Source: Halovivax asiaticus JCM 14624
GTDB lineage: Archaea; Halobacteriota; Halobacteria; Halobacteriales; Natrialbaceae
Length of the DNA stretch: 64,000 bases
Direction of reading: 5' to 3'
NCBI RefSeq assembly: GCF_000337515.1
Contig: NZ_AOIQ01000021.1
Location: 396,304 to 460,303 of the forward strand
Positions 55,241-63,538 of this stretch are shown piece after piece. The translations under genes were made by a program, and so were the position numbers. The notes beneath the pieces were generated by a model that was not told the DNA's origin, did no database searches, and saw only the letters and a list, made by a program, of their open reading frames with translations. Position 1 is the stretch's first letter. Each line of letters begins with the position of its first letter.

Positions 55241-55355
55241 GGCTGAATCATCGCTGGTGTCGTGGCTGGGTTCGTTCTGTCATCGTGGCAGTAACCGCAC
55301 CCGGGATCGCTCCGACCCCTCTCGATTCGAGGGGTACCGGCCTGCAGCTCCAGAA

Positions 55356-55610
55356 TCACCGCTTCACCTCCACGCGCCCGCTCGAGAGCCACTCGTGGAC
55401 CTCTTCTGCGACCTCTAGATCCGCCTCCAGTTGATCTCGGGTTTCTTCGTACTCCTGACGTGAGCGTTCACCCAGCTCGTAGAGCAGTCGGTTCTCCGAG
55501 AGCTCGTCCTGAATCTCCTCGACGTCGTACAGTTCGTCGAGCGCCGTGGTTCGCAAGGTGTTCGCGAGGCCGACGATCGGTCGGAACAGCAGGTCGTCGA
55601 TGACGATCAT
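55356..55610 (-). CDS. gvpG: Gas vesicle protein GvpG
   Basis: The 84-residue protein begins IDDLLFRPIVGLANTLRTTALDELYDVEEI and continues as a charged coiled coil ending EVHEWLSSGRVEVKR, the GvpG pattern. Its start overlaps the gvpF stop by 4 bases (ATGA). Confidence 0.93.
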   Translation of the reverse strand: MIVIDDLLFRPIVGLANTLRTTALDELYDVEEIQDELSENRLLYELGERSRQEYEETRDQLEADLEVAEEVHEWLSSGRVEVKR

Positions 55611-56233
55611 TGCTGGGCTCCGATTTTCATGTCGACGAAGCTGTAGGGAGCGTACGGTCCGGTGTAACGGACGATTGCGCTGTCGTGGCGCTCCTCCAGG
55701 CGCCCCACCGCTTCGTCGAAGGCATCTCTGTCGTCGCGATCGACGAGGAACGATCGATTACAGACGAGTCGATCGCTGAACAGCCGGTTCTGGACGACGT
55801 CACGGGCGAGCGGTTCGAGTTCGTCCTCGACGGTCGCCGTGATCGCCGCCTCGTCTACCGACCCGGACGGTGGCGTGACGACGGAGACGCCGAGTTCCTC
55901 GGCACCTCCGACGGTTCGGAGTGCGTCTTCGAACGCGTCGCGGGCGCCGGAGAGGACGTTCTTCAGTGTCTCTTCGTCGCGGAACACCATCCCGTAGCGC
56001 ATCGGGACGACGGTTCGCCCCCCGTCGGTCGTCATCACCGCTCTTAAGACCTCGTCGTGGCGGCGGACGTTCTCGTCCGACCGTTCGGGCTCGGCTGACT
56101 CGATGTCTGAGACGAGGGCAGCGATCGATCGATCGGCGATCGGATAAACGTTGTCGCCGTCGCCGACGCCATCGACCGAGAACTCGATGGTCTCGTCTTT
56201 GTCGACGACGCCGTACACGTACGGTCGGCTCAT
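55607..56233 (-). CDS. gvpF: Gas vesicle protein GvpF
   Basis: Starting at M 56233 gives 208 residues, MSRPYVYGVVD onward. It has VVPMRYGMVFRDEETLKNVL near residue 75 and the family end RYTGPYAPYSFVDMKIG, shared with GvpL. GvpF binds the structural protein GvpA in Halobacterium. A start six codons earlier is possible. First gene of the minus-strand gvp operon, divergent from gvpA. Confidence 0.93.
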   Translation of the reverse strand: MSRPYVYGVVDKDETIEFSVDGVGDGDNVYPIADRSIAALVSDIESAEPERSDENVRRHDEVLRAVMTTDGGRTVVPMRYGMVFRDEETLKNVLSGARDAFEDALRTVGGAEELGVSVVTPPSGSVDEAAITATVEDELEPLARDVVQNRLFSDRLVCNRSFLVDRDDRDAFDEAVGRLEERHDSAIVRYTGPYAPYSFVDMKIGAQQ

Positions 56234-56251
56234 CGTCCCGCCTCTCGACAT

Positions 56252-56509
56252 CGTGCCTGCACCCTGAATCGCGTCGTCTCTCGGTGTCCTGCGGTGTGAT
56301 CACTTCGGTGCTGTCCCGTTCGGAAGCGAGCAACGGTGGGTACGGCTGTTTGGTCGGTGGCTGTCTCGTATCTCATGGGGAGTATCGGGCACTCACGGCC
56401 GTTCTTCGACCGCGCGAGTCACGACGGAGTGCCACGCGGCGGTCCCTTACCATAGTGCCTGCGAGTGCCACGTCAATCGTGATACGTCGTGCTGGGGGAC
56501 TACCGACGC
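56252..56509. promoter_or_regulatory. Divergent gvpF/gvpA intergenic region
   Basis: The 258-base gap should carry both gvp promoters. A TATA-like cttaccata lies at about 56447-56455, 55-60 bases before the gvpA ATG. No gvpD or gvpE regulator gene is present in the window, so control must be by another route or by regulators elsewhere. Confidence 0.35.
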
Positions 56510-56803
56510 ATGACCTCACCACAACGCCGGCCAGATTCCTCGAGCCTCGCGGAGGTTCTCGACCGGATCCTCGACAAGGGCGTCGTCATCGACGTCTGGG
56601 CGAGAGTCTCCGTCGTTGGCATCGAACTCCTCACCGTCGAGGCGAGGGTTGTCGTGGCCTCCGTCGATACGTTCTTGCACTACGCCCACGAGATCGCCAA
56701 GATCGAACGGGCCGTCTCGGACGGTGAACTCGAGGATCTGGAGGAACTCGAGATCGAGCGCCGGCCGGAGTCCTCGCCGATGTCGACGGCTGAAACATCG
56801 TGA
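56510..56803 (+). CDS. gvpA: Gas vesicle structural protein GvpA
   Basis: Starting at M 56510 gives 97 residues. [45 protein letters not shown] is nearly the universal GvpA core that forms the vesicle wall ribs. The C-terminal tail (residues 70-97) is longer and more acidic than the 76-residue Halobacterium protein. No gvpC or gvpN follows; gvpO starts 23 bases downstream. Confidence 0.96.
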   Translation: MTSPQRRPDSSSLAEVLDRILDKGVVIDVWARVSVVGIELLTVEARVVVASVDTFLHYAHEIAKIERAVSDGELEDLEELEIERRPESSPMSTAETS

Positions 56804-56826
56804 CGGCACAGATTCGGGTGTAACGT

Positions 56827-57345
56827 ATGGCACAGACGGCGACCTCCGACGGTCAGTGTATCGCCCTCACCGCGGACGGTGAGCGCTGTTCACGGACCGC
56901 TGGTTCGGGCGACTTCTGCTATCAACACGACGAGAGTGATTCAACCGTGAGCAACGCCGAGACAGCTTCCGAGGACGAATCGAGCGAGACAGACCAGTCG
57001 AGTGGCGACGCAGTCGACGAGTCCGAACTGGAACTTGACGAAATCGAGGTGACTGCAGAGGAGGCCGACGAGCAGATCGAGGGGCTCCTCTCGATTCGCC
57101 AGACCGTCAAATCGTCGGCTGGAGACCTCGTCGGCCATCCGTTCGACGGCGTCTCCGAGATAACGGCCGCCGAGGAAGGCTGGACCGCCGTCGTCGAGGT
57201 GATCGAACGCAAGGCGGTCCCCGATACGCAGGACGTCATCGGCCGTTATCGGATCGATCTCGACGAGAACGGCACGGTACAGGGCTACCGCCGACTCGAC
57301 CGGTATCGGCGAGGGGACACGACCGCGTTCGACCCCGTCCAGTAA
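56827..57345 (+). CDS. gvpO: Gas vesicle protein GvpO with N-terminal Cys/His motif
   Basis: The C-terminal 105 residues (AEEADEQIEGLLSIRQTVKSSAGDLVGHPFDGVSEI...GWTAVVEVIERKAVPDTQDVIGRYRIDLDENG) are GvpO. The first 34 residues contain C11, C21, C31 and H34 in CIALTADGERCSRTAGSGDFCYQH-like order, a likely zinc site, followed by a 40-residue acidic linker. GvpO is essential for vesicle formation in Halobacterium and affects gvp expression. Confidence 0.9.
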   Translation: MAQTATSDGQCIALTADGERCSRTAGSGDFCYQHDESDSTVSNAETASEDESSETDQSSGDAVDESELELDEIEVTAEEADEQIEGLLSIRQTVKSSAGDLVGHPFDGVSEITAAEEGWTAVVEVIERKAVPDTQDVIGRYRIDLDENGTVQGYRRLDRYRRGDTTAFDPVQ

Positions 57346-57449
57346 TTCGGGTTTCGGCGGGCACACTGCCTGTCTGGTCACCACGCCCTCCTCGATCGCC
57401 ATCGCTACCGACCAGAACATTCAGGGTCGAACCTGGCATCCGTCCGTGT

Positions 57450-57785
57450 GTGAAATCAGTTCACGGCGTCCCAGTCTGCGGCGTCGATCTCGACGCCGAG
57501 ACCCGGTGTGCCCACTACGATAGCGATCGGGACGTCGTCGCCCTTCGGTTTGGCTGCTGTGACTCGTACTACGCCTGCCACGCGTGCCACGAGGCGGTTA
57601 CCGACCACGAGGCGCAGGTGTGGCCCCGGTCCCGGTTCGACGAAGCGGCAGTGCTGTGTGGTGTGTGCGGCGCTACGCTGACTCCGGGGGCGTACTTCGA
57701 CGCTGCCAATCGCTGCCCGGCGTGTGACGCGGCGTTCAACCCGGGCTGTCGGGCTCACCGCGACCGCTACTTCGAAACGGAGTGA
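57450..57785 (+). CDS. CHY-type zinc finger protein
   Basis: The 111-residue GTG-initiated protein has GVDLDAETRCAHYDSDRDVVAL (the C-x-H-Y signature), CCDSYYACHACHEA and two later C-x2-C pairs (CGVCGATL, CPACDAAFNPGC). This matches the CHY zinc finger domain (PF05495) binding up to three zinc ions. In eukaryotes the domain is part of RCHY1 ubiquitin ligases; archaeal role unknown. It follows the gvpAO genes by about 100 bases. Confidence 0.87.
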   Translation: MKSVHGVPVCGVDLDAETRCAHYDSDRDVVALRFGCCDSYYACHACHEAVTDHEAQVWPRSRFDEAAVLCGVCGATLTPGAYFDAANRCPACDAAFNPGCRAHRDRYFETE

Positions 57786-57847
57786 CTTCGAGATCGCGTG
57801 AGTGTCGCCGGAAGCGAACCGGCCGCTGTCGTCAGTCCATCGCTGAC

Positions 57848-59149
57848 TCAGTCGTCACTGAGGACGCGAACCGGGCGGTGTGTCGTCGTCAGATCGGTTT
57901 CGGCTCGATCGCCGAGGGCGTTCTCGACGTTTGGTGCGAGCGTGTTGATGATCGTGCGCCCGTCGCGTCGCCGTTCGATCAGACCGTCCGATTCGAGTGT
58001 CGAGACGTGGTGAGAAACGGTACTCGGATCGAGCCCGAGCTCGTCGGCGAGCCGGCCGTTGTGGGCCTCGCCGACCGCTTCGAGCGTCGTCAGGATGTCG
58101 ACCTTCGCCGGTTCGTCTAGGGCGGCGGCGAGTTCGACACCGTCGGTCTGGGCGGGATAGTACCGGCGTTTTCCACCTTGTTTTCTCGCCTCGACGAGTC
58201 CCTCGTCTTCGAGCACGGAGAGATGGTGGCGGATCGTCGACAGCGAGACGTCGTGGGCTGATTCGAGGGCCGTGAGGTAGCGACCGGGCTCGCGCTCGAT
58301 CGAGTCGAAGATGGCACGGCGGGTCTCGTGTTCCAGCGGATCGGAGTCATCGTAGCGGCTGTATCGAAGGAGACTAAGCGGGAGTTTCCCTGCCAGGCCT
58401 GAAACACTGCCGAGAAGCCGAATCACCGACCCGGCGGTCTGTCCGAAGAGCGAACCCGTCGCCCCAGCCGCCCCTGCCCCGCCGGCACCCGCGCCACTTC
58501 CCGCCCCGATCCCGCCGAGGAGCGAAAGACCCCCGAGCAGGCCGACCAGGCCTGCGTCGACGGCATCGCCCGAGCCGCTCGCGGGTGGGACCATCGCCTC
58601 GGATCGATCCGTCTCGTCGTCGGTCGGTTCCGACCCGTCGTCGGCCGTGGATTCGGAACCGAGTTCGACGGTAACTGACGAATTCGTCTGGCCGAGCACA
58701 GTGTCGAGTCGGGCAGCGATCACCGACTCGTTCGACTGTGTTTCGAGGGAGAGAACCGACTCGACCTCCGTGAGTGTCCCATCGAGATCCATCCCGCCAT
58801 CGAGGCTGCCGTCTTCGTCGGTCGAGTTGGTGTCCTCGAGTAGCTCCGTTCCGGGGTCGGCGCCGCTCGTCACTTCGGCTGCCGATTCGTTCAACTGGTC
58901 GGCTGTCTCGTTCAGTTCCTCGGACGTGTCCACCGTGGTCTCGGTGTCGTCGAGGAGGGTCTCGGAGGAGTTGACGAGGTCCTCCGCGGATTCGTCTAGC
59001 TCTTCGGATGGTTCTGTCAGTTCCTCGGTGGTGTTGTCCACGAAGGTCGCCTGTCCGCCTGTCGTGGCGATTGCGCTCCCGACGGTGAGTCCGCATAGGA
59101 GCACCAGCCCGACGGCGAGGGCGGTGAGTGACGACGTGGACGAGTGCAT
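57848..59149 (-). CDS. Membrane-tethered regulator with two winged-helix domains
   Basis: Starting at M 59149 gives 433 residues. A signal-type N-terminus (11-32) and an acidic extracellular region with Glu-Leu-rich heptads (TEELTEPSEELDESAEDL...) come first. A Gly/Ala-rich membrane stretch follows at about 205-245. Two consecutive ArsR/TrmB-like winged helices lie in the C-terminal half (DSIEREPGRYLTALESAHDVSLSTIRHHLSVLEDEGLVEAR and LADELGLDPSTVSHHVSTLESDGLIERR). The arrangement suggests a one-component system sensing outside the membrane and binding DNA inside. It is convergent with the CHY gene. Confidence 0.75.
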   Translation of the reverse strand: MHSSTSSLTALAVGLVLLCGLTVGSAIATTGGQATFVDNTTEELTEPSEELDESAEDLVNSSETLLDDTETTVDTSEELNETADQLNESAAEVTSGADPGTELLEDTNSTDEDGSLDGGMDLDGTLTEVESVLSLETQSNESVIAARLDTVLGQTNSSVTVELGSESTADDGSEPTDDETDRSEAMVPPASGSGDAVDAGLVGLLGGLSLLGGIGAGSGAGAGGAGAAGATGSLFGQTAGSVIRLLGSVSGLAGKLPLSLLRYSRYDDSDPLEHETRRAIFDSIEREPGRYLTALESAHDVSLSTIRHHLSVLEDEGLVEARKQGGKRRYYPAQTDGVELAAALDEPAKVDILTTLEAVGEAHNGRLADELGLDPSTVSHHVSTLESDGLIERRRDGRTIINTLAPNVENALGDRAETDLTTTHRPVRVLSDD

Positions 59150-59258
59150 GACTGGTCGGCGCAAATGGCTGTCTCCGTAATAGGTCTTCCCCTCTGATGT
59201 GTAAACCGTTGGGCCGAAATCGGGGCCCGCTCAGTCGTTGCTCTTCGGGGTCGCTCTG

Positions 59259-59756
59259 TTACCGCTCTTGTGATGGTTCGATACTGAACGGACTCGGTTC
59301 GTCCGTCCAGGACCAGCCCGGAATGCGTTCCTGAAAGCCCGCTGCCAGTGCCGCGTCCAGGTCGTCGAGTCCAGCTGGCTCGTCCCCCTCACCGTGGACT
59401 CCGACGTCGGCGTAGTGAAACGTCGCCTCTCCCAGCGTTCTGAACGGCTGTGCTCCGCCGATCGTGGCCGCCAGTTCGCGGCCCAGTAGCTCGTCGACGA
59501 CGAAGCCCGGATAGTCTCCCTCGACGTCGATCTCACGAAGGATGGCGACGAGTGCGGCGACGTTTACGGCGAGGTCGCCATCGGCGAACACCTGGTCGAC
59601 AGCGGCACGGTACTGCGTGGCCGTGACCGGGTCGACAGCGGTGTCGAACTCGGTCGCGAGGGCCGATCGAACGTCGTTGATCAACGGGACGATGCGATCC
59701 GATCGATCGCGTACCCAGTCACGTTCCGCCGCGACACGCTCCGGTGTGAGGTCCAT
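59259..59756 (-). CDS. Conserved haloarchaeal hypothetical protein (165 aa)
   Basis: The 165-residue acidic protein starts MDLTPERVAAERDWVRDRSDRIVPLINDVRSAL and contains VAALVAILREIDVEGDYPGFVVDELLGRELA. It is largely helical, with no membrane segment or Cys. I do not recognise a family. A TATA-like sequence (minus strand GCATATAAAAG, about 59799-59809) lies about 45-50 bases upstream. Confidence 0.6.
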   Translation of the reverse strand: MDLTPERVAAERDWVRDRSDRIVPLINDVRSALATEFDTAVDPVTATQYRAAVDQVFADGDLAVNVAALVAILREIDVEGDYPGFVVDELLGRELAATIGGAQPFRTLGEATFHYADVGVHGEGDEPAGLDDLDAALAAGFQERIPGWSWTDEPSPFSIEPSQER

Positions 59757-60075
59757 GTGCCACCGATTGGGTGCGACGGACCCTGACGTTTGCGAAGGCT
59801 TTTATATGCTGGATTGAGTATCTCGGAGTAAGCGGGTTCTCGCTGGAGTCCTCCCGCGTCGATCGGAATCCAGTGGGCGTCTTCGTCATCCAACGACAGT
59901 CGTGACACGATGTACCGGTCCGACAGTTCCGTGGGTGACAGCGGCCTCGTCCGAGAGCCAGTGAGCGGCGTCACGTCCGTCGACGTTATGTCACGGCGTC
60001 ACGCTGATCCGGGCCCAGACGGGTCGCCTCGTCCGCTGTCCGTTCCCACCTCCGGCGAACCGACCACCTGCGATT
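59757..60075. other. 319-base interval before the aCPSF1 gene
   Basis: It holds the TATA-like element of the 165-aa gene. A minus-strand frame with YIVSRLSLDDEDAHWIPID has acceptable codon use but runs through that TATA box into the next gene, so it is not called. No good TATA is seen near the aCPSF1 start. Confidence 0.4.
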
Positions 60076-62013
60076 ATGAGTACTGTAGAGCAGCAACTCG
60101 ACGATCTGAAAGCAGAGATCACCAGCGAATTGCCGAGCGATATCTCGGTGTCGTCGGTGAAGTACGAAGGCCCAGAACTCGTGGTCTACACGCACGATCC
60201 GAAAAAGTTCGCCCAGGAGGGAGACCTCGTTCGGAAACTGGCGAGCAAACTCCGCAAGCGGATCACCGTGCGACCGGATCCGAGCGTCCTCTCCCGGCCG
60301 GAGGAAGCTCGCGAGCAGATCATGGACGTGATCCCGGACGACGCCGGCGTCGAAGATCTGGATTTCCACGCCGATACCGGCGAGGTGGTCATCGAAGCGG
60401 CGAAGCCGGGCATGGTAATCGGTCGCCACGGCTCGACGCTTCGCGAGATCACCAAGACCGTCGGCTGGACGCCCGAAGTCGTCCGAACGCCGCCGATCGA
60501 ATCCTCGACGGTATCGAACGTCAGGAATTTCCTCAAACACGAACGCGACGAACGCCGTGATGTTCTCGAACGAGTCGGCCGCCAGATCCACCGTGAAGAG
60601 ATGTCTGACGACGAGTACGTCCGCATCACGACGCTTGGCTGTAGCCGCGAGGTCGGCCGGGCAGCGTTCATCCTGTCGACACCCGAAACCCGGATCCTCA
60701 TCGACTGTGGTGACAAACCCGGAGCGGAAGGCGAGGTGCCGTATCTCCACGCGCCGGAGGCACTCGGCGCCGGTCCGCAGACGATCGACGCGGTCGTCCT
60801 GACCCACGCCCACCTCGACCACTCCGCGCTCATCCCCCTTCTCTTCAAATACGGCTACGACGGGCCGATTTACTGTACGGAACCCACCCGCGACCTCATG
60901 GGCCTGCTCACGCTCGACTACCTGGACGTCGCAGCCAAGGAAGGCCGCACGCCACCGTACGAGTCAGAGCAGGTTCGCGAGGCCATCAAACACTGCATCC
61001 CGCTCGAGTACGGCGACGTCACCGACATCGCGCCGGACGTCAAGCTCACGTTCCACAACGCGGGCCACATCCTCGGGTCCGCGGTCTCGCACTTCCACAT
61101 CGGGGACGGCCTCTACAACGTCGCCTTCTCCGGTGACATCCACTACGAGGACACCCGGCTGTTCAACGGCGCCGTCAACGACTTCCCGCGCGTCGAGACG
61201 CTCGTCCTCGAGTCCACGTACGGCGGGCGAAACGACTACCAGACCGATCAGGCCGACTCGGAGCGCAACCTGACGGAGGTGATCAACGAGACCTACGAGC
61301 GCGACGGCAAGGTCGTCATCCCGGCGTTCGCCGTCGGTCGCTCCCAGGAAATCATGCTCGTCTTAGAGGAGGCCATGCGCGAGGGCGACATCCCGACGAT
61401 GCCGGTTCATCTGGACGGGATGATCTGGGAGGCAACGGCCATCCACACCACCTATCCCGAGTATCTCCGTGACGACCTCCGGGATCGCATCTTCCACGAC
61501 GACGAGAATCCGTTCCTCGCCGAGCAGTTCAACCACATCGACGGCGGCGAGGAGGAACGCCAGGACGTCGTCGACGGCGAGCCGTGTATCATTCTCTCGA
61601 CGTCGGGGATGGTCACCGGCGGCCCGATCATGTCCTGGCTCAGCCATATCGGGCCCGATCCGGACTCGACGCTGACCTTCGTCGGCTACCAGGCCCAGGG
61701 GACGCTTGGTCGGCGCATCCAGAACGGCTGGGACGAGATTCCCGTCTCCGACATCGGTCGCCACGACAACAGTGGCGGCGGCCGCGGCACCCTCTCGCTC
61801 AACATGAACGTCGAAACCGTCGACGGGTTCTCCGGCCACGCCGACCGCGCCGGCCTCGAGAACTTCGTGAAGACGATGAACCCGCGCCCGGAGAAGGTCC
61901 TCTGCGTCCACGGCGACGAACGGTCCGTACAGGACCTCTCCTCGGCGCTGTACCACGACTACAACATGCGGACGTTCGCGCCGAAAAATCTGGAGACGTT
62001 CCGGTTCCTGTAG
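60076..62013 (+). CDS. Archaeal CPSF1 (FttA) KH/beta-CASP ribonuclease, termination factor
   Basis: The 645-residue protein has two N-terminal KH domains (1-150; GMVIGRHGST at 112-121). A metallo-beta-lactamase domain follows with H244-A-H-L-D-H, GHILGS and GDIHYEDTRL, and a beta-CASP insert with AFAVGRSQE and SGMVTGGPI. The end GFSGHADRAGL and CVHGDE completes the active site. aCPSF1 cleaves nascent RNA at U-rich sites and causes transcription termination in archaea. Length and order match the family exactly. Confidence 0.96.
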   Translation: MSTVEQQLDDLKAEITSELPSDISVSSVKYEGPELVVYTHDPKKFAQEGDLVRKLASKLRKRITVRPDPSVLSRPEEAREQIMDVIPDDAGVEDLDFHADTGEVVIEAAKPGMVIGRHGSTLREITKTVGWTPEVVRTPPIESSTVSNVRNFLKHERDERRDVLERVGRQIHREEMSDDEYVRITTLGCSREVGRAAFILSTPETRILIDCGDKPGAEGEVPYLHAPEALGAGPQTIDAVVLTHAHLDHSALIPLLFKYGYDGPIYCTEPTRDLMGLLTLDYLDVAAKEGRTPPYESEQVREAIKHCIPLEYGDVTDIAPDVKLTFHNAGHILGSAVSHFHIGDGLYNVAFSGDIHYEDTRLFNGAVNDFPRVETLVLESTYGGRNDYQTDQADSERNLTEVINETYERDGKVVIPAFAVGRSQEIMLVLEEAMREGDIPTMPVHLDGMIWEATAIHTTYPEYLRDDLRDRIFHDDENPFLAEQFNHIDGGEEERQDVVDGEPCIILSTSGMVTGGPIMSWLSHIGPDPDSTLTFVGYQAQGTLGRRIQNGWDEIPVSDIGRHDNSGGGRGTLSLNMNVETVDGFSGHADRAGLENFVKTMNPRPEKVLCVHGDERSVQDLSSALYHDYNMRTFAPKNLETFRFL

Positions 62014-62043
62014 TTCGATCGCCCACGAAGCCGCCGTATTACG

Positions 62044-62577
62044 TTAGTGCTTTTCCTGGGCCTGTCGCTTTCGGATCACGGCTGCGACTTCTTCGTAGTT
62101 TCCGATGCCGCCGAGGGTCATCCCGTTGAGTCGGCTGGCGAGTAGCGATCCCTGGGAGAGGATATCGGTCGAGACCGTGATGTGTCCGTGCCCGAGCAGT
62201 CGTTCCATGAACGAGGCGCCGGTCTGCATGCCGCGGACATCGACCATCCAGGCCTCGTTCGTCGATCTGGAACTGATTCCCGTTACGACGAGAATTCGCC
62301 TGTCGGTCACGAGATACCGGACTTTCTTGCGCTGAAACCAGACGTAGCCGACGATCGCCGCCGCGATCAGGATTCCGAAGAGCTGCATCCCGGATTCGTC
62401 GGCGAGGAGTCCGCCGAGACCGGCGACGATCGCGACGACGAGGTGGATCATCCACGCGGTCCACGCCGGTCGTGCATCGATCAGCACATCTTCACCATCG
62501 AAAAGGTATTGTTCCCGTCCCGTGCCCGATTGTTCGAAACTTCCCGGTCCCCCGCCTGCTGATTTTGCTTTCGACAT
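62044..62577 (-). CDS. Membrane PH-domain protein (bPH2)
   Basis: The 177-residue protein has two membrane segments (about 42-62 and 66-84, VVAIVAGLGGLLADESGMQLFGILIAAAIVGYVWF). A bacterial-type PH domain follows, with VRYLVTDRRILVVTG, the DRR motif of the YdbS/bPH2 family, and VSTDILSQGSLL. The soluble N-terminus is glycine-rich. A leaderless start at 62577 is supported by a TATA box 27 bases upstream. Function unknown. Confidence 0.83.
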   Translation of the reverse strand: MSKAKSAGGGPGSFEQSGTGREQYLFDGEDVLIDARPAWTAWMIHLVVAIVAGLGGLLADESGMQLFGILIAAAIVGYVWFQRKKVRYLVTDRRILVVTGISSRSTNEAWMVDVRGMQTGASFMERLLGHGHITVSTDILSQGSLLASRLNGMTLGGIGNYEEVAAVIRKRQAQEKH

Positions 62578-62600
62578 CCGGATACGGCTCTTCCCTTTAC

Positions 62601-62609
62601 TATAAAAAG
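62601..62609 (-). promoter_or_regulatory. Predicted TATA box of the PH-domain gene
   Basis: On the minus strand the stretch reads CTTTTTATAG, centred about 27 bases before the start codon. Confidence 0.55.
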
Positions 62610-62925
62610 TGTTTTTGCCGAGATGTTTTGTTTTCTAAACTATTGTGGCGGGTATATTGGTGTGAGGGCGGGTAATACCGGGTAGCCATGGTCGTCCAGT
62701 TTGATCGACCGATCGGAGACTGGGAACATTTTTCTCCGGGAGTCACCTGCTCGACATGCGACTGGGGACGAGTAACGCTACGATCGTCTCTCGCGGTGCG
62801 TTCCGACCGCTACACAATCGAGCGCCTATTGCCAATCGAATGGCCCGACCGAACCACTGAGTGGGTCCTCCGAAACGTAGCCTGGCGAGTTCACTTCGGC
62901 ATCCACTATTGTTTCTACCCTTCAA
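62610..62925. other. Gene-free stretch left of cassette copy 2
   Basis: No convincing coding frame. A plus-strand frame from 62688 would run into the cassette, but it has irregular amino acid use and a frame that is not conserved in copy 1. It is lower in GC than the surroundings and may be acquired DNA. Confidence 0.4.
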
Positions 62926-62940
62926 CCAGTAACTATATTA
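62926..62940 (+). promoter_or_regulatory. Promoter of zinc-protein cassette, copy 2
   Basis: CCAGTAACTATATTA is identical to copy 1 (8077-8091). The TATA is 260 bases before the zinc protein ATG, almost the same distance as in copy 1 (265). Confidence 0.65.
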
Positions 62941-63052
62941 TACATCGAGTCAATAATCCACACGGGAGCCACGGACTCAATTGGGGTAGAAATGCCCCAG
63001 GTGTTTGGGCACCCGAGACGTGGCTTCCAAACCGCGCAGCGATTTGGTTGCC
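62941..63052 (+). ncRNA. Candidate structured leader RNA, cassette copy 2
   Basis: It shares with copy 1 the block GAGACGTGGCTTCC and a hairpin near 62998-63015. A hairpin CCAAA (63027-63031) with TTTGG (63043-63047) takes the place of the differently sequenced copy 1 hairpin at 8177-8201. The invariant hairpin CGAGAC/GTCTCG follows at 63072-63089, inside the next frame. Confidence 0.45.
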
Positions 63053-63199
63053 ATGTTCCGAAACACACCATCGAGACAAAAAGGTCTCGCACGCCCGTTG
63101 CCTAGAGAGTTGTATCGCTACCCGTCGCTCACTTCAGCTTCTTGGGATGGGGCCGAGTCATCTCGATCAGTTCGAGCGGCAGAACTGCGAGGTGCTCGG

Positions 63200-63454
63200 A
63201 TGAAATCCGTCGAGCGAACGAGCGACGGAACCGGCGATTCGACTCACGGTCGGGAGTGCTACCGGTGCGATCGGGACGTGGCACCCGTGCGGCTCTTTCG
63301 GCTCGTCTCCGAGCCGCCGACCGCGCTCTCGCACGACTACCGGACCGCAGAGCGATTCTGCTGTCCGGATTGTGCTGCCGCGATGAACCTCTCCGAGTTC
63401 TCGGAGCGACTGAAATCGTGTGTTGATAGCGGTGAGGGGCCGATTGGCGGTTAA
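63200..63454 (+). CDS. Small zinc-binding protein (DUF7576-like), copy 2
   Basis: The 84-residue product aligns without gaps to copy 1 at 8356 over most of its length, with C-Y-R-C and C-C-P-D-C in the same places; the last ten residues differ. In contrast to copy 1, the conserved upstream frame starting at 63053 (MFRNTPSRQKGLARPLPREL) is in the same frame and without a stop, so a 133-residue fusion is possible. The start at 63200 is chosen by comparison with copy 1. It lies between the PH-domain gene and endonuclease III with no evident functional link to either. Confidence 0.75.
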   Translation: MKSVERTSDGTGDSTHGRECYRCDRDVAPVRLFRLVSEPPTALSHDYRTAERFCCPDCAAAMNLSEFSERLKSCVDSGEGPIGG

Positions 63455-63538
63455 GAGCGATCAGTACTGCAGTGGCAAAGCAGGGAGAATCTCGAGGACG
63501 GCAGCCGTTCCGACGGGGTGTCAGAACCCGACCCTGCG

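Noticed and set aside
59681..59974. Minus-strand frame with YIVSRLSLDDEDAHWIPID
   Set aside because: It overlaps the start of the 165-aa gene and runs through that gene's TATA box; no family recognised.
62688..63203. 171-codon plus-strand frame running into cassette copy 2
   Set aside because: The frame is not conserved in copy 1 (4-base length difference between conserved blocks) and amino acid use is unlike haloarchaeal proteins.
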